The position numbers and the translations under genes are program-made. Shown in pieces: positions 46,241-57,724 of a DNA stretch of 64,000 nt. Positions within the stretch are counted from its first letter, which is position 1. Each line of letters begins with the position of its first letter. The stretch is taken from NCBI GenBank assembly GCA_038501195.1, contig JBBPUQ010000001.1, forward strand, positions 3,720,001 through 3,784,000, read 5' to 3'. The DNA is from Nemania diffusa. Its lineage: Eukaryota; Ascomycota; Sordariomycetes; Xylariales; Xylariaceae. The notes under the pieces are model-generated. The model did not search any database, had not been told where the DNA came from, and saw nothing but the letters and a program-made list of their open reading frames with translations.

Positions 46241-46389
46241 TAGGTATTCTCGCTAGTAATTTAAAAATCGTACAGGAGGGTCATATCATGACGATTTAGT
46301 GAGTGGTTTATAGCCGTATACCCAGTTATGCTCTGTCCTGGGAGTTTCACTGAATAGTGCGTGGCTATATTGTGACCTCAGTTCCTCTG
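46241..46389. other. 3' region of CLP1
   Basis: Short noncoding interval. Nothing recognised. Confidence 0.4.
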
Positions 46390-46732
46390 TGTCAGGAGGT
46401 TTTGTCCAGAGTGAAGATAGGTCACGTATATCCACCAAGTCAGGTAGAAGCTAGGTCGCAGTATCGGGTCAGGGTTCATATCCAAATGTTTGAGGACTCA
46501 TCTCCTTCATATGATAGTAATAGTCGATACAAGTACCCCTAGGGGTCTTGTCAGGAGATAAAGTAACCAGACCCTATAGGGTGGTTATATCTATGGCTTT
46601 GGCTATATAAATAGGACCTAGAGGGTCAGGGACCAACTGAATCTATCTATTGAGTCCTATACGACACCATCTTATACCCTTCTTCCTAACGTTATAAGTC
46701 TTCTATTCGATCTACGACATAATCCTCTGACA
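46390..46732. mobile_element. Possible solo LTR
   Basis: The stretch starts TGTCAGGAGG and ends CCTCTGACA, a near-perfect short inverted pair with TG...CA termini as in retrotransposon LTRs. Inside is a TATA-like sequence (TATATAAATAGG, about 46602) followed by a pyrimidine-rich leader, the usual LTR promoter layout. About 343 bp, no coding sequence and no second copy in the window. The 5-bp flanks do not match, so the boundaries are uncertain. Confidence 0.3.
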
Positions 46733-49700
46733 AATCCAGAAGCGCCCTCGCTACGACTTTATCGCCTAACACTCGGATGGGAGACTGAGGAAAGAGATAA
46801 GCACTGTTAGAATCAAATCTGGTGTTGGTGGCGCGTAAATATGTAGACATGAAAAAAAGCTCGATTAAGCGATGCGAATCTGCTTTGAAAGTATACTCTT
46901 CGTGCCTCTACCTCCTGTGCTTAATACCCATGTCAAATAAACATCATTTTATTCACGTCATGACCGCTAGCTATAGAGCTCTTTTAAGTTGCCAGCTAAT
47001 GCTTACTGCGAAAATGTTTCTCTTAAAAGAGGTATATATAATATATAATAAAAAAAAGGAAGCAAGTAGTCTAGGTAGATAGATAAGCCATTGGCAGAAT
47101 AATAGATTATCCGTCTAATAGCCGGCTACTAGCAAGAGGTTTATCAAGATTCAACGAATACAAAAAAGAGCCTAACTAAGGCAGATATACACTACACTAC
47201 ACAAGTATTACTGCTTGTCAAGTGTAGGGACAAGTAGAGAAGTCTCCTGATATCCCAAAATAGATAGCCATGTACTGATTTTCTTTTATAAACCTAACAC
47301 TACTAGATCGCGAATTCGGATTGATAATACAATTTGATGAAGTTTATAGTCAAATTCAAATATTTACGATCTACACAAGCTACGGATGGTTTAGGGGTCA
47401 ACAAAGCCTCGTGAATACTTACGTCTTGGGCAAAATACCATTTTAACGAGCGAAAAGGGCGGGTAATTATGTCACGGTACTATATATAAGTACTGCAAAC
47501 ATTCAAGAATCCCATATTAACAACGGTCTACATATGTAGTTGTGTAGTATAGTTCTGTTCCGTGACACAAAATGAAAATTATTACAATATATAGATAAAC
47601 GAGTAGTTTTTCTTTCCGCCTTTTTAAGTGCTAGCGACCTAAGCAAACCCAAAATTTAATCTAAGAAACATCCAAGTTAAAAGGCTTGGCGAGTGATAGC
47701 TTTGAGACAGTCACAGCAGATTTTAGCATACCTAATCGTCTGGTCTAAACCAGTAATAGCAAAAACTTGACTCGCATGAATTTTACATACTTGAGTACCG
47801 GTTGAGGATCAAACGTATGTCTAAGGCGATTCTTAGCATATATGTTCGACCCGGGGAGATGGTATAAGCGAGGACTAGGCCTATTTCTGGTCCACTATAC
47901 TCACCCAATCTAGTTTAGGCTAAATTTTAATACGTAGCCCTATTTAGTTAGTTTAGAAAGCCGAGCTAAGCGGAGCAGTATCTTTATAGTTCCAATATTA
48001 TGCTTTATATGCAATTAACAAGGCCTTTTTTTTTGTATTTTGTTTAATGTTTCAAGTGTTGCTGTTGCTGAATAATTTGCGTGAAAAGCAAGCATAAGCG
48101 TACCGGGTATTTGGATAAATACCACAGTTGTAGATATTAATAGATATCAATTACCTACTGTAACATCGCAGTTCTATGGTATCGTACTACCCAAGCATTT
48201 ATTACCTCGGTAGATAAAGACAATCCCAAGGACCTAGGTGCTATTGCGGATTAATTACTGTGTAGGCACCTAGTTCACCTTACTGTTTGCACTCATACGG
48301 GTAGGGTGTAGTCTAATTAACAATTATCTACCTATGTTCGACCTGGCCCGGAAAGCGAGAAAACTGCCCTTGGAAGTGCTTTTCTGTGTCAACTTCTCCC
48401 TCTCTAGAGGCTTGATGGCATTTTCCGGTAAGGGAAAATAACGATTACGTGTATTGAATCTGAAAGATACCTAGTAGGGACGTTGAGAACTAGCACTCTC
48501 AGGAGGGCATTAGACAGTGTCACCGAGTACCTAGTCAGTGTCTCCTCTCCCAGTATTGACCCCGTTAGTCTAATGCAACTCTCGTCTAGACCTACCGTTG
48601 TTTGAATTCCCTATGCGATCAAGACCGCCATTTTCCTTGACTATGCAGTGTACCAGCCTCGCCATCGCCTGCTTGATCTAGGTTTAATCACTAGACTTAG
48701 GTACCAACCTACGTACATATAACAACCTCGATGAGGTAGCGGCATCCCGTATTCTGTACAAGTAGGCAGTCCGTGGCTGAATCCTCAGCAGACAAGATCA
48801 AGTAATCTGGATCACGGGTTCTGGGCCGAACTGCCTAGGCAATCAATCACGTTCGAGAAGAAGAAGAATGACAAAGGCTTACGAACACTAGGTAGCATGT
48901 AAGATTGCCACGCGAATAATGGCACAGCATACTATGTATACGGGGATACGGCGATGCCATTGCCAGCCCATTGATTGGCGAAACTGTTGGAGGTTTGGAG
49001 AACTGATCGTCGACACCTATCAGGGAAATCGGAGCGCGCTGAAGTCCTAACCTCCAAGACCACGAACCGAGATATGTGATAGCAGTCAAAGGGTGATCGG
49101 CAAGACACGGCTTTCTCGTATTGGCGCCGGCGAGCCACTTAGCACGGGGAAAGAACGAGGCGAGAAGTTCTAGAAAGAAGCCATCCAAACCCGCTAGTTA
49201 GCTAGCAAGCGGAATGGCGCTTCTAGAATGGTCTTGGCAGCGTAGGGTTCTTGTGTTAGTAGCCTGGTGTAACCGTTGTCTTGCGATGGCGTTATCAGAC
49301 TCTAACAAGACGATTCAAGACTTGTAAGTAGCGCCAGTGCTAAATCACGGTACCTACATCCGCATACGCAGTAGACTCTAGAGCTACACTAGCAGCCTTC
49401 TCAGCTATCTTATCATGGACCTAAACGACCTGCCTAAAGCGGTAGCAATATGGTGTAAACGGTCCATCATCACAGGCTCGCTTCATCTGCCCAGACAGCT
49501 GAAGGAAGAGTGCTAATAATGCCTAGAAAGCCAAGACGGCCGTATTAGTTGGCAGAGTTCTAGGCGAACGGGGTATGGAAGATTGCTATGTAGTTTCCAT
49601 TCACCATCTTTTGTCACTGTCTTGCAGCAATTATTCTATTTTACATTACAGTATATACTGCGTACATGAAGTGTACGGCACGTAGTGTAGATATAACTGT

Positions 49701-50522
49701 CCTTTCATCAAATGGAGAAGAGCATCTGGCTGAAGAATATGGTCTGGCGTGTAAGTGGACACGATAGGACTGTATATTCTGCATACTGTAGTTGTTAGTA
49801 CGTACAGATCCTCGTGCTACGTTCATCGGATGATAATTAACGTACAAGTATCTGGATTCTGTAGAGAGAGTACTTACTTACACTACTTACTCCGTATGGT
49901 ATACATCCCTAGTCTACTGCGTACACACGCCAATCTACGCATATGTAGACCCCGCCTTGGCCCAGGCCTTACTATCTCTGCCCAGACCTTGGCAGAAAAA
50001 GGCCCTCCTTACTCTCGTTCCTATCATCTCGTCTTGTTGTCCTGTTGGGTTGTCATGCTGAACCATGACTGGGGATCCAACGCGCGATCGTGTGCTCTGC
50101 CGTTTCGGAATATTAGCTTTATTCGGACTGGACAAGGCCCTCAAACCGCCATGTAGTCGCCATGTACATAGTGTATGTACATAGGTAGCAGAGGACTTGC
50201 TCCACATGCGAGTCGTTGATCCAGTCTGGAGGAGGAAGGACGCCTGTATGCCAACCCTTCTCGGCGAGCGATAAGCTCCTTAGTCCTTCTTGTAAGTGCG
50301 AGTAATATCGTGTAAGCTCTCACGACAGTGAGTGGCAATTCGCGCGACCACACCCTCAACCTCAATACCAACGTAGCCTATAAGTAGGTATATACGAATG
50401 TAGGTACGTATGTACAATCCAGGGCCTAGTAGCCGCCGCTATAGACGAGGGAGGGATAGGATATGTACCTACTTACCTACCTAGATGGAGTAGATAGGTA
50501 GGTAGGTAACCGCAAGCAAGCA
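46733..50522. other. Repeat-rich gene desert
   Basis: AT-rich from about 46810 to 48140 with no plausible frame, followed by mixed sequence with TACCTA/TAGGTA words (48120-48340, 48700-48740, 50380-50510). A 113-codon minus frame at 48847-49188 and several at 49641-50371 carry no recognisable motif. Probably decayed repeats. Confidence 0.45.
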
Positions 50523-50600
50523 AGCATGCCAATGCCAATGCCAATGCTGGTGCTAATGCTGGTACTAATGTTGGTGCCAATGTTAATCGCCAATGCTGCC
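50523..50600. repeat. Imperfect hexamer tandem repeat (AATGCC/AATGCT)
   Basis: Repeats of AATGCC, then alternating TGGTGC/TAATGC-like hexamers, over about 75 bp. It lies 185-260 bp upstream of the PTR2 start codon, just before a TATATAA sequence. Confidence 0.7.
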
Positions 50601-50635
50601 GTGAAACTGGGCGACTTGGAGCAGTCGTGAAATCC

Positions 50636-50642
50636 TATATAA
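50636..50642 (+). promoter_or_regulatory. Possible TATA box of PTR2
   Basis: TATATAA about 143 bp upstream of the PTR2 ATG. Position and sequence are compatible with a core promoter; no other support. Confidence 0.3.
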
Positions 50643-50784
50643 CCGGCAGCATCGTGTTGCACCGGCCCAGCTTTTCTTCTCCCGACTCCCCTCAGTGCAG
50701 CCCGTCTCACCAATTGGTTCATCCATCCAGGGCTCTCCCTCTGTAGTCTTAGTTACCGGCTTGAGACACAGCATTGTCGTTACC

Positions 50785-52896
50785 ATGGCGGGTAAGCAGG
50801 AACCTAACTCGTAGATTATTCCTCCCTTGCCCCTGGCCCTAGGTCTAGGTCTAGGTCTAGGTTGAGGTGAAGGGCGAGGAGGTTGAGGTTGATACGATGC
50901 TGACTCGGGATATCACTTAGACACGCAGACCACCATCGCGACCGTGGCCGCCCCCGTGGCGGCCGTCGGTCCCTCGTTCGCGGATGAGAAGGGCCTGGCC
51001 GAGGCCGGCGTCCACCGCGCGGACACCGGAGAGGAGACGGTGACCTACGACGAGGAGGGCCACGAGATCTGGCAGGGCCTCGTCCTCCCCAATGAAGAGG
51101 AGAAGGCCACGCTGCGCCGCGTCGCCGGCAAGATGCCCTCTACCACCTACTGGCTGTGCGCCGTCGAGTTCGCCGAGCGCGCCTCGTACTACGGCTGCAA
51201 CCAGGTCTACAAGAACTTCATCCGCGCGCCCCTCCCCCTGCCGCCCAACGGCCCCGGCACCGGCGCCGTCTACCCGGGCAGCGACTTCACCGCCGGCGCC
51301 CTGGGCCGCGGCACCGCCGTCGCCTCGGCCGTCACCGAGTCCTTCAAGTTCCTCGCCTACGGCCTGCCCGTCTTCTTCGGCTGGCTCGCCGACACCAAGT
51401 ACGGCCGCTTCCGGATGATCTGCCAGGGCGTCGCCATCTGCGGCGTCGCCCACATCATCATGATCATCTCCGCCCTGCCCTCCGTCCTGCAGTCGGGCAA
51501 CGCCTTCGGCCCCTTCGCCTTCTCTCTGTACCTCCTCGCCATCGGCGCCGCGCAGTTCAAGCCCAACATCTCCCCCACGCTGATCGACCAGAGCCCGCAC
51601 AAGAAGGCGCACATCATCACCGACAAGAACGGCGAGAAGGTCATCGTCGACCCCGAGGAGTCCATCAACAGTGTCATGCTGTGGTTCTACCTCCTCATCA
51701 ACGTCGGTGCCGTCTTCGGCATCCCCACGACCTACCTGGCCAAGCTTGTCGGCTACTGGGCCGCCTACCTGATCCCGACTATCCTGTACCTGATGCTGCC
51801 GCCGCTGCTGTGGTATCTAAACCCGCGCCTGATCAAGCAGCCCCCCGGAGGGTCGGATTTGGGCAACGTCTTCAAGGTTCTTGGCGACATCTTCGCGCAC
51901 GGCGGCCTGAAGAAGATCGGCCGAGCCGGCTTCTGGGACCTTGGCAAGCCCAGTGTGCGACAAGCCGCAGGGAGCACTAAGGCGTATTCATACAACGATG
52001 CGTTCGTCAACGACGTGAAGCGTACCTTCCAGGCTTGCGCCATCTTTGCGTTCTCCCCGATCTGGCAGATCAATGACTACGGTCTTGGAGCCGCTGCCAA
52101 TGCCCTAACTGCTGGTTTGGACACGAAAGGCCTGCCCAACGATCTGTTCGACAACCTGAACTCTGTCAGTATCGTTGTCTGTAAGTAAATCTACTCCTTT
52201 AGCCGATGCTACTCGGACCTGTTCCTGTGGTATTGAAAAAAAAAAAAAAGGCATGACTAATCGAGATGCATAGTGATCCCTTTTATGAACCATGTCGTCT
52301 ATCCTTTCATGCGAAGAAAGGGCATCAAGTGGGGTTCCATCTCCCGTATCACCTTTGGCTTTGCCCTCGGCACGATTGGGTCGATCGGTTATGGCCTCCT
52401 CCAGTACTATGTTTATCAGACCTCGCCTTGCGGGTACAACGCCTCGACATGTACAGAGATTGTCGCAGCAGGCGAGCCGGCCCTATCTCCCATCCCATAT
52501 GGCCTCTATGCCATTCCCGTGATCCTAGGCGCCATCTCCGAGGTGTTCGTCAACGTCTCATTGTACGGTATTGCGTATGCCATGGCACCCCGAAACATGA
52601 AGGGTCTGGTGGCGTCCCTGAACCTGTTCAGCAGCGCCATTACCGCCATCATTGGTCTCGCTGCTGCCCCTGCCATCAAGGACCCTAACCTAGTCTGGGT
52701 ATTCTTCGGGCCTACCATTGCTGGCGGTGTCCTAACCGTCGTCTTCTGGTTCTTGTTCCGCAAGCTTGACGATGACGACTTCATCTTGAACACCGACTTT
52801 AGCGACATGAAGCGTGACTCCGACGTTAGCGACGAGGAGACCACCCCACCAGCCCAGACTGACAAGCAGATCCTGGCTGGCGAGAAGAAGGAGTAG
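50785..52896 (+). CDS. PTR2: POT-family di/tripeptide transporter
   Basis: Proton-coupled peptide symporter of the plasma membrane. Exons 50785-50791, 50921-52180, 52274-52896, 629 aa. The first coding exon has 7 nt: ATGGCGG joins to ACACGCAGACC, giving MADTQTTIATVAAP; the unspliced frame has only GTG as start. The N-terminal PTR2 signature ERASYYGCNQVYKNFI and the second signature WFYLLINVGAVFGIPTTYL are present. A long hydrophilic loop with EESINSVM precedes the latter. The rest is 12 predicted membrane segments with the extended central loop and hydrophilic C-terminus typical of fungal Ptr2. Intron 1 contains four tandem CTAGGT units (50839-50862). Intron 2 has a 13-A tract. Exon 2 is strikingly GC-rich with C-ending codons, suggesting high expression (inference). 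Confidence 0.94.
50839..50862. repeat. (CTAGGT)4 in PTR2 intron 1
   Basis: Four tandem copies of CTAGGT within the first intron of PTR2, then degenerate GAGGTT units. The unit is the core of the TACCTAGGTA palindromes found between genes across the window. Confidence 0.75.
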
Positions 52897-55800
52897 ATAT
52901 TCGCAACCCGAGTCCAAGCTAAGGGCCAGCGCGCAGTTTAGATGTAGCAATGTATCCTAGTCCGCAGCATGAAAGCCAAAGAGGACTCCATGTCTTGATA
53001 AGAGTAGCATAGTCAGTTATGCCAAAGATACCTAATAGATTATAAATTATTCATTCCTTTCATGTCGTAATGCACTCGCAGTAAAATGAAGAGGATTTCC
53101 AATCGACAGGCAAGGAAATTCTCATAACATGTTCTTCAAGATGTTGAGGCACTTAGACCTTCATAGACCAAGGTTAACTCATCGTGCATGCTCATCTAGC
53201 TTCAGAAACGAAACTATGAGACTTTTGTGAGTCGGTGCAGATAAAGCAAGTCTTTGAATAACGCATGAGAGACTTAAGGCATGACATTAATCAGAGTGAC
53301 TCACCGCTTACCGAGCTGAGAGCTAATTCATTTACCGTATTTGTCGGGTTTAGCCTGCCGTGTCATCCCGGACTTGCCTCTATAAGTATATTTGAACACC
53401 GGCTTCGGCTTCGGCTTCGGCTTCCATCTCCATATATATGTGGACTGACATCTGGGATCCTACCTCTAGGTACTACGTGGTGCCTAGCCTGTTTTTAGCA
53501 GCTGAGATATCTTGATTGCTATCTAAATTCTGTTGCCTTATATAGCAATGGGAAAAATAAGGTGTATGGGGCGAGGACGTTTGTCACATGACTTGCACAC
53601 TAACATATATAGGTATATATAGAAATTAAAGATCGCGAATTCCTTCTACCAATTCCAACATTCTCTGAAGGTTCTTCCTAAGGAGGAAGGGTAGTGTCAT
53701 TTGTAAGGCTTTTAGGGGGCTGAATTGGCTCGGGCCATCGACAACAATCAATCAAATACGGCCATAACATACTCTGTACGGTATTATGGTCAAACGAGCG
53801 CTTGCCAGCCTCGTCAACCATAAACGACGTCTCATTCATTCATTTCCGAATTTTTCTAGGAAATTCCTTAGTGCTACACCTCTACGACGGCATTCTGCTG
53901 CCCGAGGGTTCCATGAGGAGGCATAGAGGTAACTTTGTAAGCCTCGCTTTTCTTTTTTGCATCTTGTTATATCGACGTCCGCGGACGCGGAACATCTATC
54001 GATTCTATTGGCTGGAAACTCCCTGCCACAATAACATTAAGAAGCATATCCTATAGATATGGCCTAAAGTGCCGGTGCCTGAAACAGACTGGGCTTGGAT
54101 ATGAGCTGGAATAAGTGATAGCTCATAGCTCAGGTATCTAGCGCCTTGCTACAGCTAGCCACCAAACGCACAGCCTTGCCAGACCTCGGTGTTCTAGGTA
54201 GAATGAGGAAGGCCTGTCTGTGGTAGAGCGAGGCTTTCTAGTGCTACCACATGTAATACATATGAAGAAGCACTAGGAAGCAGACAACTCTCACATAGCC
54301 TACAACTACGTGAGAGCGCGTAGGGTCTCGTTAGTATGAGAATAGCGCCTAGTTATCCAGTGTTGCTGTAGTAGGATTCAATGTAGCGACGGCGCGAGCA
54401 CGAGATACTACACAAAGTCGAGCCGTCGTGCTAAAGTGCCTTGGTGCCTTCAGTCACTAATACACCCACCACTACAGAGTAGACCCTCCATCGCCGGGCG
54501 GCATCCTGCAGCTGTGAGGAACACCACCATCAATCCTGCTTTTTTTGGTCGAATACCGGTAGCTCTCAGGGAGAGAAATATTATGGCGCGCAACGGAACA
54601 ACAAAAACAGGAATTGTGATATCTCCCTCGACAGAAGTGGGCCGGATTTCAGATGTTCCCGTCGTCGTCCTCCCGTCGTTTCTCCATCTCTCCAAATATT
54701 GACCCGACTGGCAGGGCACATCTGATTCGCCCGATCGAACCTAGTATCTGGCCGCGTAACATAATTTACCTATCAAGCAGGAAGAATGTCGCGCGCAGTC
54801 AAGAAATCCAGCCATTGAGAAGGTAGGCATCCGCCAAGGAGTTGGAGACCTCGCAAATAGTCCACGGTCCACATACAAGCATATCCGGGTCCAAACACGC
54901 AGGCGCAGGCGCAGGCGGTACGGGAAGACATCGACCGTCACACACCAGACAGCAGGGAAAGCTGGGATCAAGGCTGTAAATGTACTAGGCGCTCTGCATG
55001 TCCGCACCCGCCATCATGAGCCCAGTGCCACGTGCCAGCCAGCATAGCACTGCCGACACGTCACTAGGTCAATGCGAGGTCGCATCGAGGGCTAGTTGGG
55101 CGCATCTCATAGCTTGTTAAGGTATCTAGACTCCGATCCGTTACGGATCCGAAGCTTTGCTCCCTAAAGGAGAAGGCGATGACAGCACGAAGTTACCTTT
55201 TGTAATTGGCCCGGCATTGAAACTGAAGGGGAATTCTGCGATATCCCTTTCTGTCTCATCACACCTCTCCTTCTTCGACACCTGTGTATGCCTAACATCT
55301 ATTCAGAACTAGTGTTATGCCCTGAACACATCATTGTCATTGCGCTATTTTTCAGTCGTATTGAGTGCAGTTATAGCAGGGGTATCTCTTTTATTCGCGT
55401 TGTTTTTTTCGTCTATCGTAGGATGGTAATACATCCTATGAAGATGCCTAATAGAGTTATAAAATATAAAATAATGTGTTTTAGAGTCCGCGTATCAGAG
55501 CGCAAATGAACTAACACAAATTCCTACGCCTTGACTCCTCTACTCATCTATTTCTCTTGCTTACAAGATCCGGCGCTTGCCCTAATAGACAGTAAACCAA
55601 CTATGTGTTACATTTGGTGAAATTAGGAGAAAGAATCCGATGGGCACCGGTTGCCGTCTGCACGAAGAATCCCAGATACCATGTATTTGTACAATGAGAG
55701 TCGTAAAGTTATTACAAGGAACAGCCGAAATTAATAGTCTGTATAGCTTTAATGGAAAGGATAAGACTTCAGCTGAATGTCTCATCGAAGTAGATGAATT

Positions 55801-55918
55801 ATGGTATTGGTCGGGTCGGCTGCTATATTTCTCATGTGGCCGTAGTCCCATCTACGGTAACACCGGTGCCATTGGGATAGTCTGTTCTGTGTTAGCACTA
55901 TACCTTTCCGGGGGAGGA
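52897..55918. other. Convergent intergenic region PTR2/VCX1
   Basis: About 3 kb between two convergent genes. Contains GGCTTC x4 at 53401-53424. Frames (for example 54436-54719 on both strands, 54741-55007 minus) are short, and no domain is recognised. Confidence 0.45.
53401..53424. repeat. GGCTTC tandem repeat
   Basis: Four tandem GGCTTC/CGGCTT hexamers in noncoding DNA downstream of PTR2. Confidence 0.7.
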
Positions 55919-57724
55919 TTAAGACATACAGAATGCGCAGGTCGCAATAATGACGTATAGAGCAATCAACTGGACACCTTCTAACCAGTGACTCTTCCCA
56001 TCACCTATTAGATAATTGACGAGGAGAACTGCGACGAAGAGGGTGACGACCTGGAATGTGTCGAATGCCAGTGTCATTTCGTTGTTGCCAATACCCCAGC
56101 CGATAATAACGAGCAATGGGATTAGGAAGAGCGCAACTTGCATCGAAGATCCGATAGCAACACCTATCGCTAAATCCATCTTGTCCTTCATGGCAACTGT
56201 TACTGCAGTAGCGTGTTCGCACGCGTTTCCGACAATGGGAACAAGGATAAGGCCGATAAACTCCTCGCTGACGACGGATGAGATAGGCTCGATACCACTG
56301 ACTAAACCTTCAGCACAGAGGGCAATGATGACAGTACATATCGTGAGACTGCCAAGGGCGACGAATAGATGCAAGGTTGGTTCCTCGGAGTCCTCTTCCT
56401 CTTCCTCTTCGGGTTCAGAAGTAGGAACCTGCATCATCTCACTCAATTCCCCATTTTCATCTCGTACGTTGACGTAGTTAGCCCCAATTGCCCCCAGTCG
56501 TGCGACGCCCGAAGCGATTGCACCTTCAGGAAGGACCTGTCGCTTTTTGAAAACCTCCTTCTTGGGAACCTTCTGGCTTTCCTCGTTGAACATTGCACTA
56601 TGTGTCTTGAGTTGAAAAAACAAGAAGAAGCCATAGATCAGGAGAAGGATAATGGCAACGCCATGAGAGAGCTGGGGGACCGCATCTGGTGGCAGTGAAG
56701 TTACCTCATCATTCGTATAGAGATCCGGTGTGTGCGAAAAAATGGTAGGCACAATCAAACTGGCAACTGCCAAGGCAAGTAGACTGGCGGCTGTTTGCGC
56801 GACAGTAGTGTTGAAGTATTGCTCTGGGCGGTTGAAGCCACCGGCCAAGAAACAGAAGCCGAGGACGAGAAGCAGGTTTGACAGGACACTGCCGACAAGT
56901 GAGGTTTGCACAACTGTAACCTGGTTGTCGATGAGGGCTATGATGGCCACGATAAGCTCAACGGCATTGCTAATTTACGTTAGTACAGGTTTTGGCTAGA
57001 AAAGTGGTTTGTCTACAGGGGCCTACCCAAATGTCGCATTGATCAACCCTCCCACAGTGTCACCTGTACGAAGCGCCACCTGCTCCGTCGCGTCACTGAG
57101 CAAGGTAGCGAGGGGGATAATAGCGATGAAGTTGACGATGAATACAGCAGGACCCGGGGTCTTGAGGGCCCAAAGAGCAATACCAGCTGGAGCGGCCAGT
57201 AGCAAGATGTTGATAGGGGAGCTGAACAATGTTCGCTGGATCTGATTCTTTAACGTAAAGTCACCCTTCGAACGTTTCGGCTTCTCGTCCTCTTCCAGTG
57301 TGCCCGTATCCTCCTCGGAACGGGAGGTCCCAGGCACATCTCTCGAACTCTTCCGCCGGCTTCGGGCACCTTCCGGGTCATGGGCGATGATCGGGCTACC
57401 CGCTGTAGTTGCCTGCGAATCATATACTTTATCGTCTTGTGTTGTAGGTTCAAGTTCAAGCTCTCCGCTCGTGCGAGTGTGTCCTCCGTTCGGTTGAAGA
57501 ATGCCAGGCGCTGTGTTGGCGTGGTGAAGTCCTATGGAACCATCATTACTGCCACTAGCCAAAATTTCTCCCCTTTCGGCCGCGTGATATGTATTGGCCC
57601 GGCGACTTTGCGGCTTGTAGTCGAAACGGTTGAAGGGATTCAGCCAACCATACTTGAAATCCTTGGCGGTTCTCCCAGCGTGTTTCGCCTTTGATGCGAT
57701 CTTCAATAGATTTACTGAATCCAT
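55919..57724 (-). CDS. VCX1: Vacuolar Ca2+/H+ exchanger (CAX family)
   Basis: Cation/proton antiporter moving cytosolic Ca2+ into the vacuole using the proton gradient. Exons 57724-57027 and 56969-55919, 582 aa. The intron (GTAGGC donor, CTAAC branch, TTAG acceptor) joins INATFG to NAVELIVAIIAL, rebuilding the first alpha-repeat GNAxELIVAIIAL. The second repeat is GNACEHATAVTVAMKDKMDLAIGVAIGSSMQV, with the acidic residue that binds the ion. An acidic loop (EPEEEEEEDSEEP) separates the two halves, as usual for CAX. A 160-residue hydrophilic N-terminal tail precedes the membrane core, and may be regulatory. Start set at the first ATG (MDSVNLLKIASKAKHAGR); the open frame extends six more codons upstream but without ATG. 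Confidence 0.94.

Noticed and set aside
46735..46800. 5S rRNA-like words (CTCGGATGGGAGACTGAG)
   Set aside because: Only the 3' internal motif resembles 5S rRNA; the 5' half and terminal pairing are absent, so no RNA gene is called.
48847..49188. 113-codon minus-strand frame
   Set aside because: No recognisable sequence or splice signals; a longer overlapping gene could not be built.
50917..51612. 231-codon minus-strand frame opposite PTR2
   Set aside because: Gly/Ala/Asp-rich shadow of C-ending codons in PTR2 exon 2.
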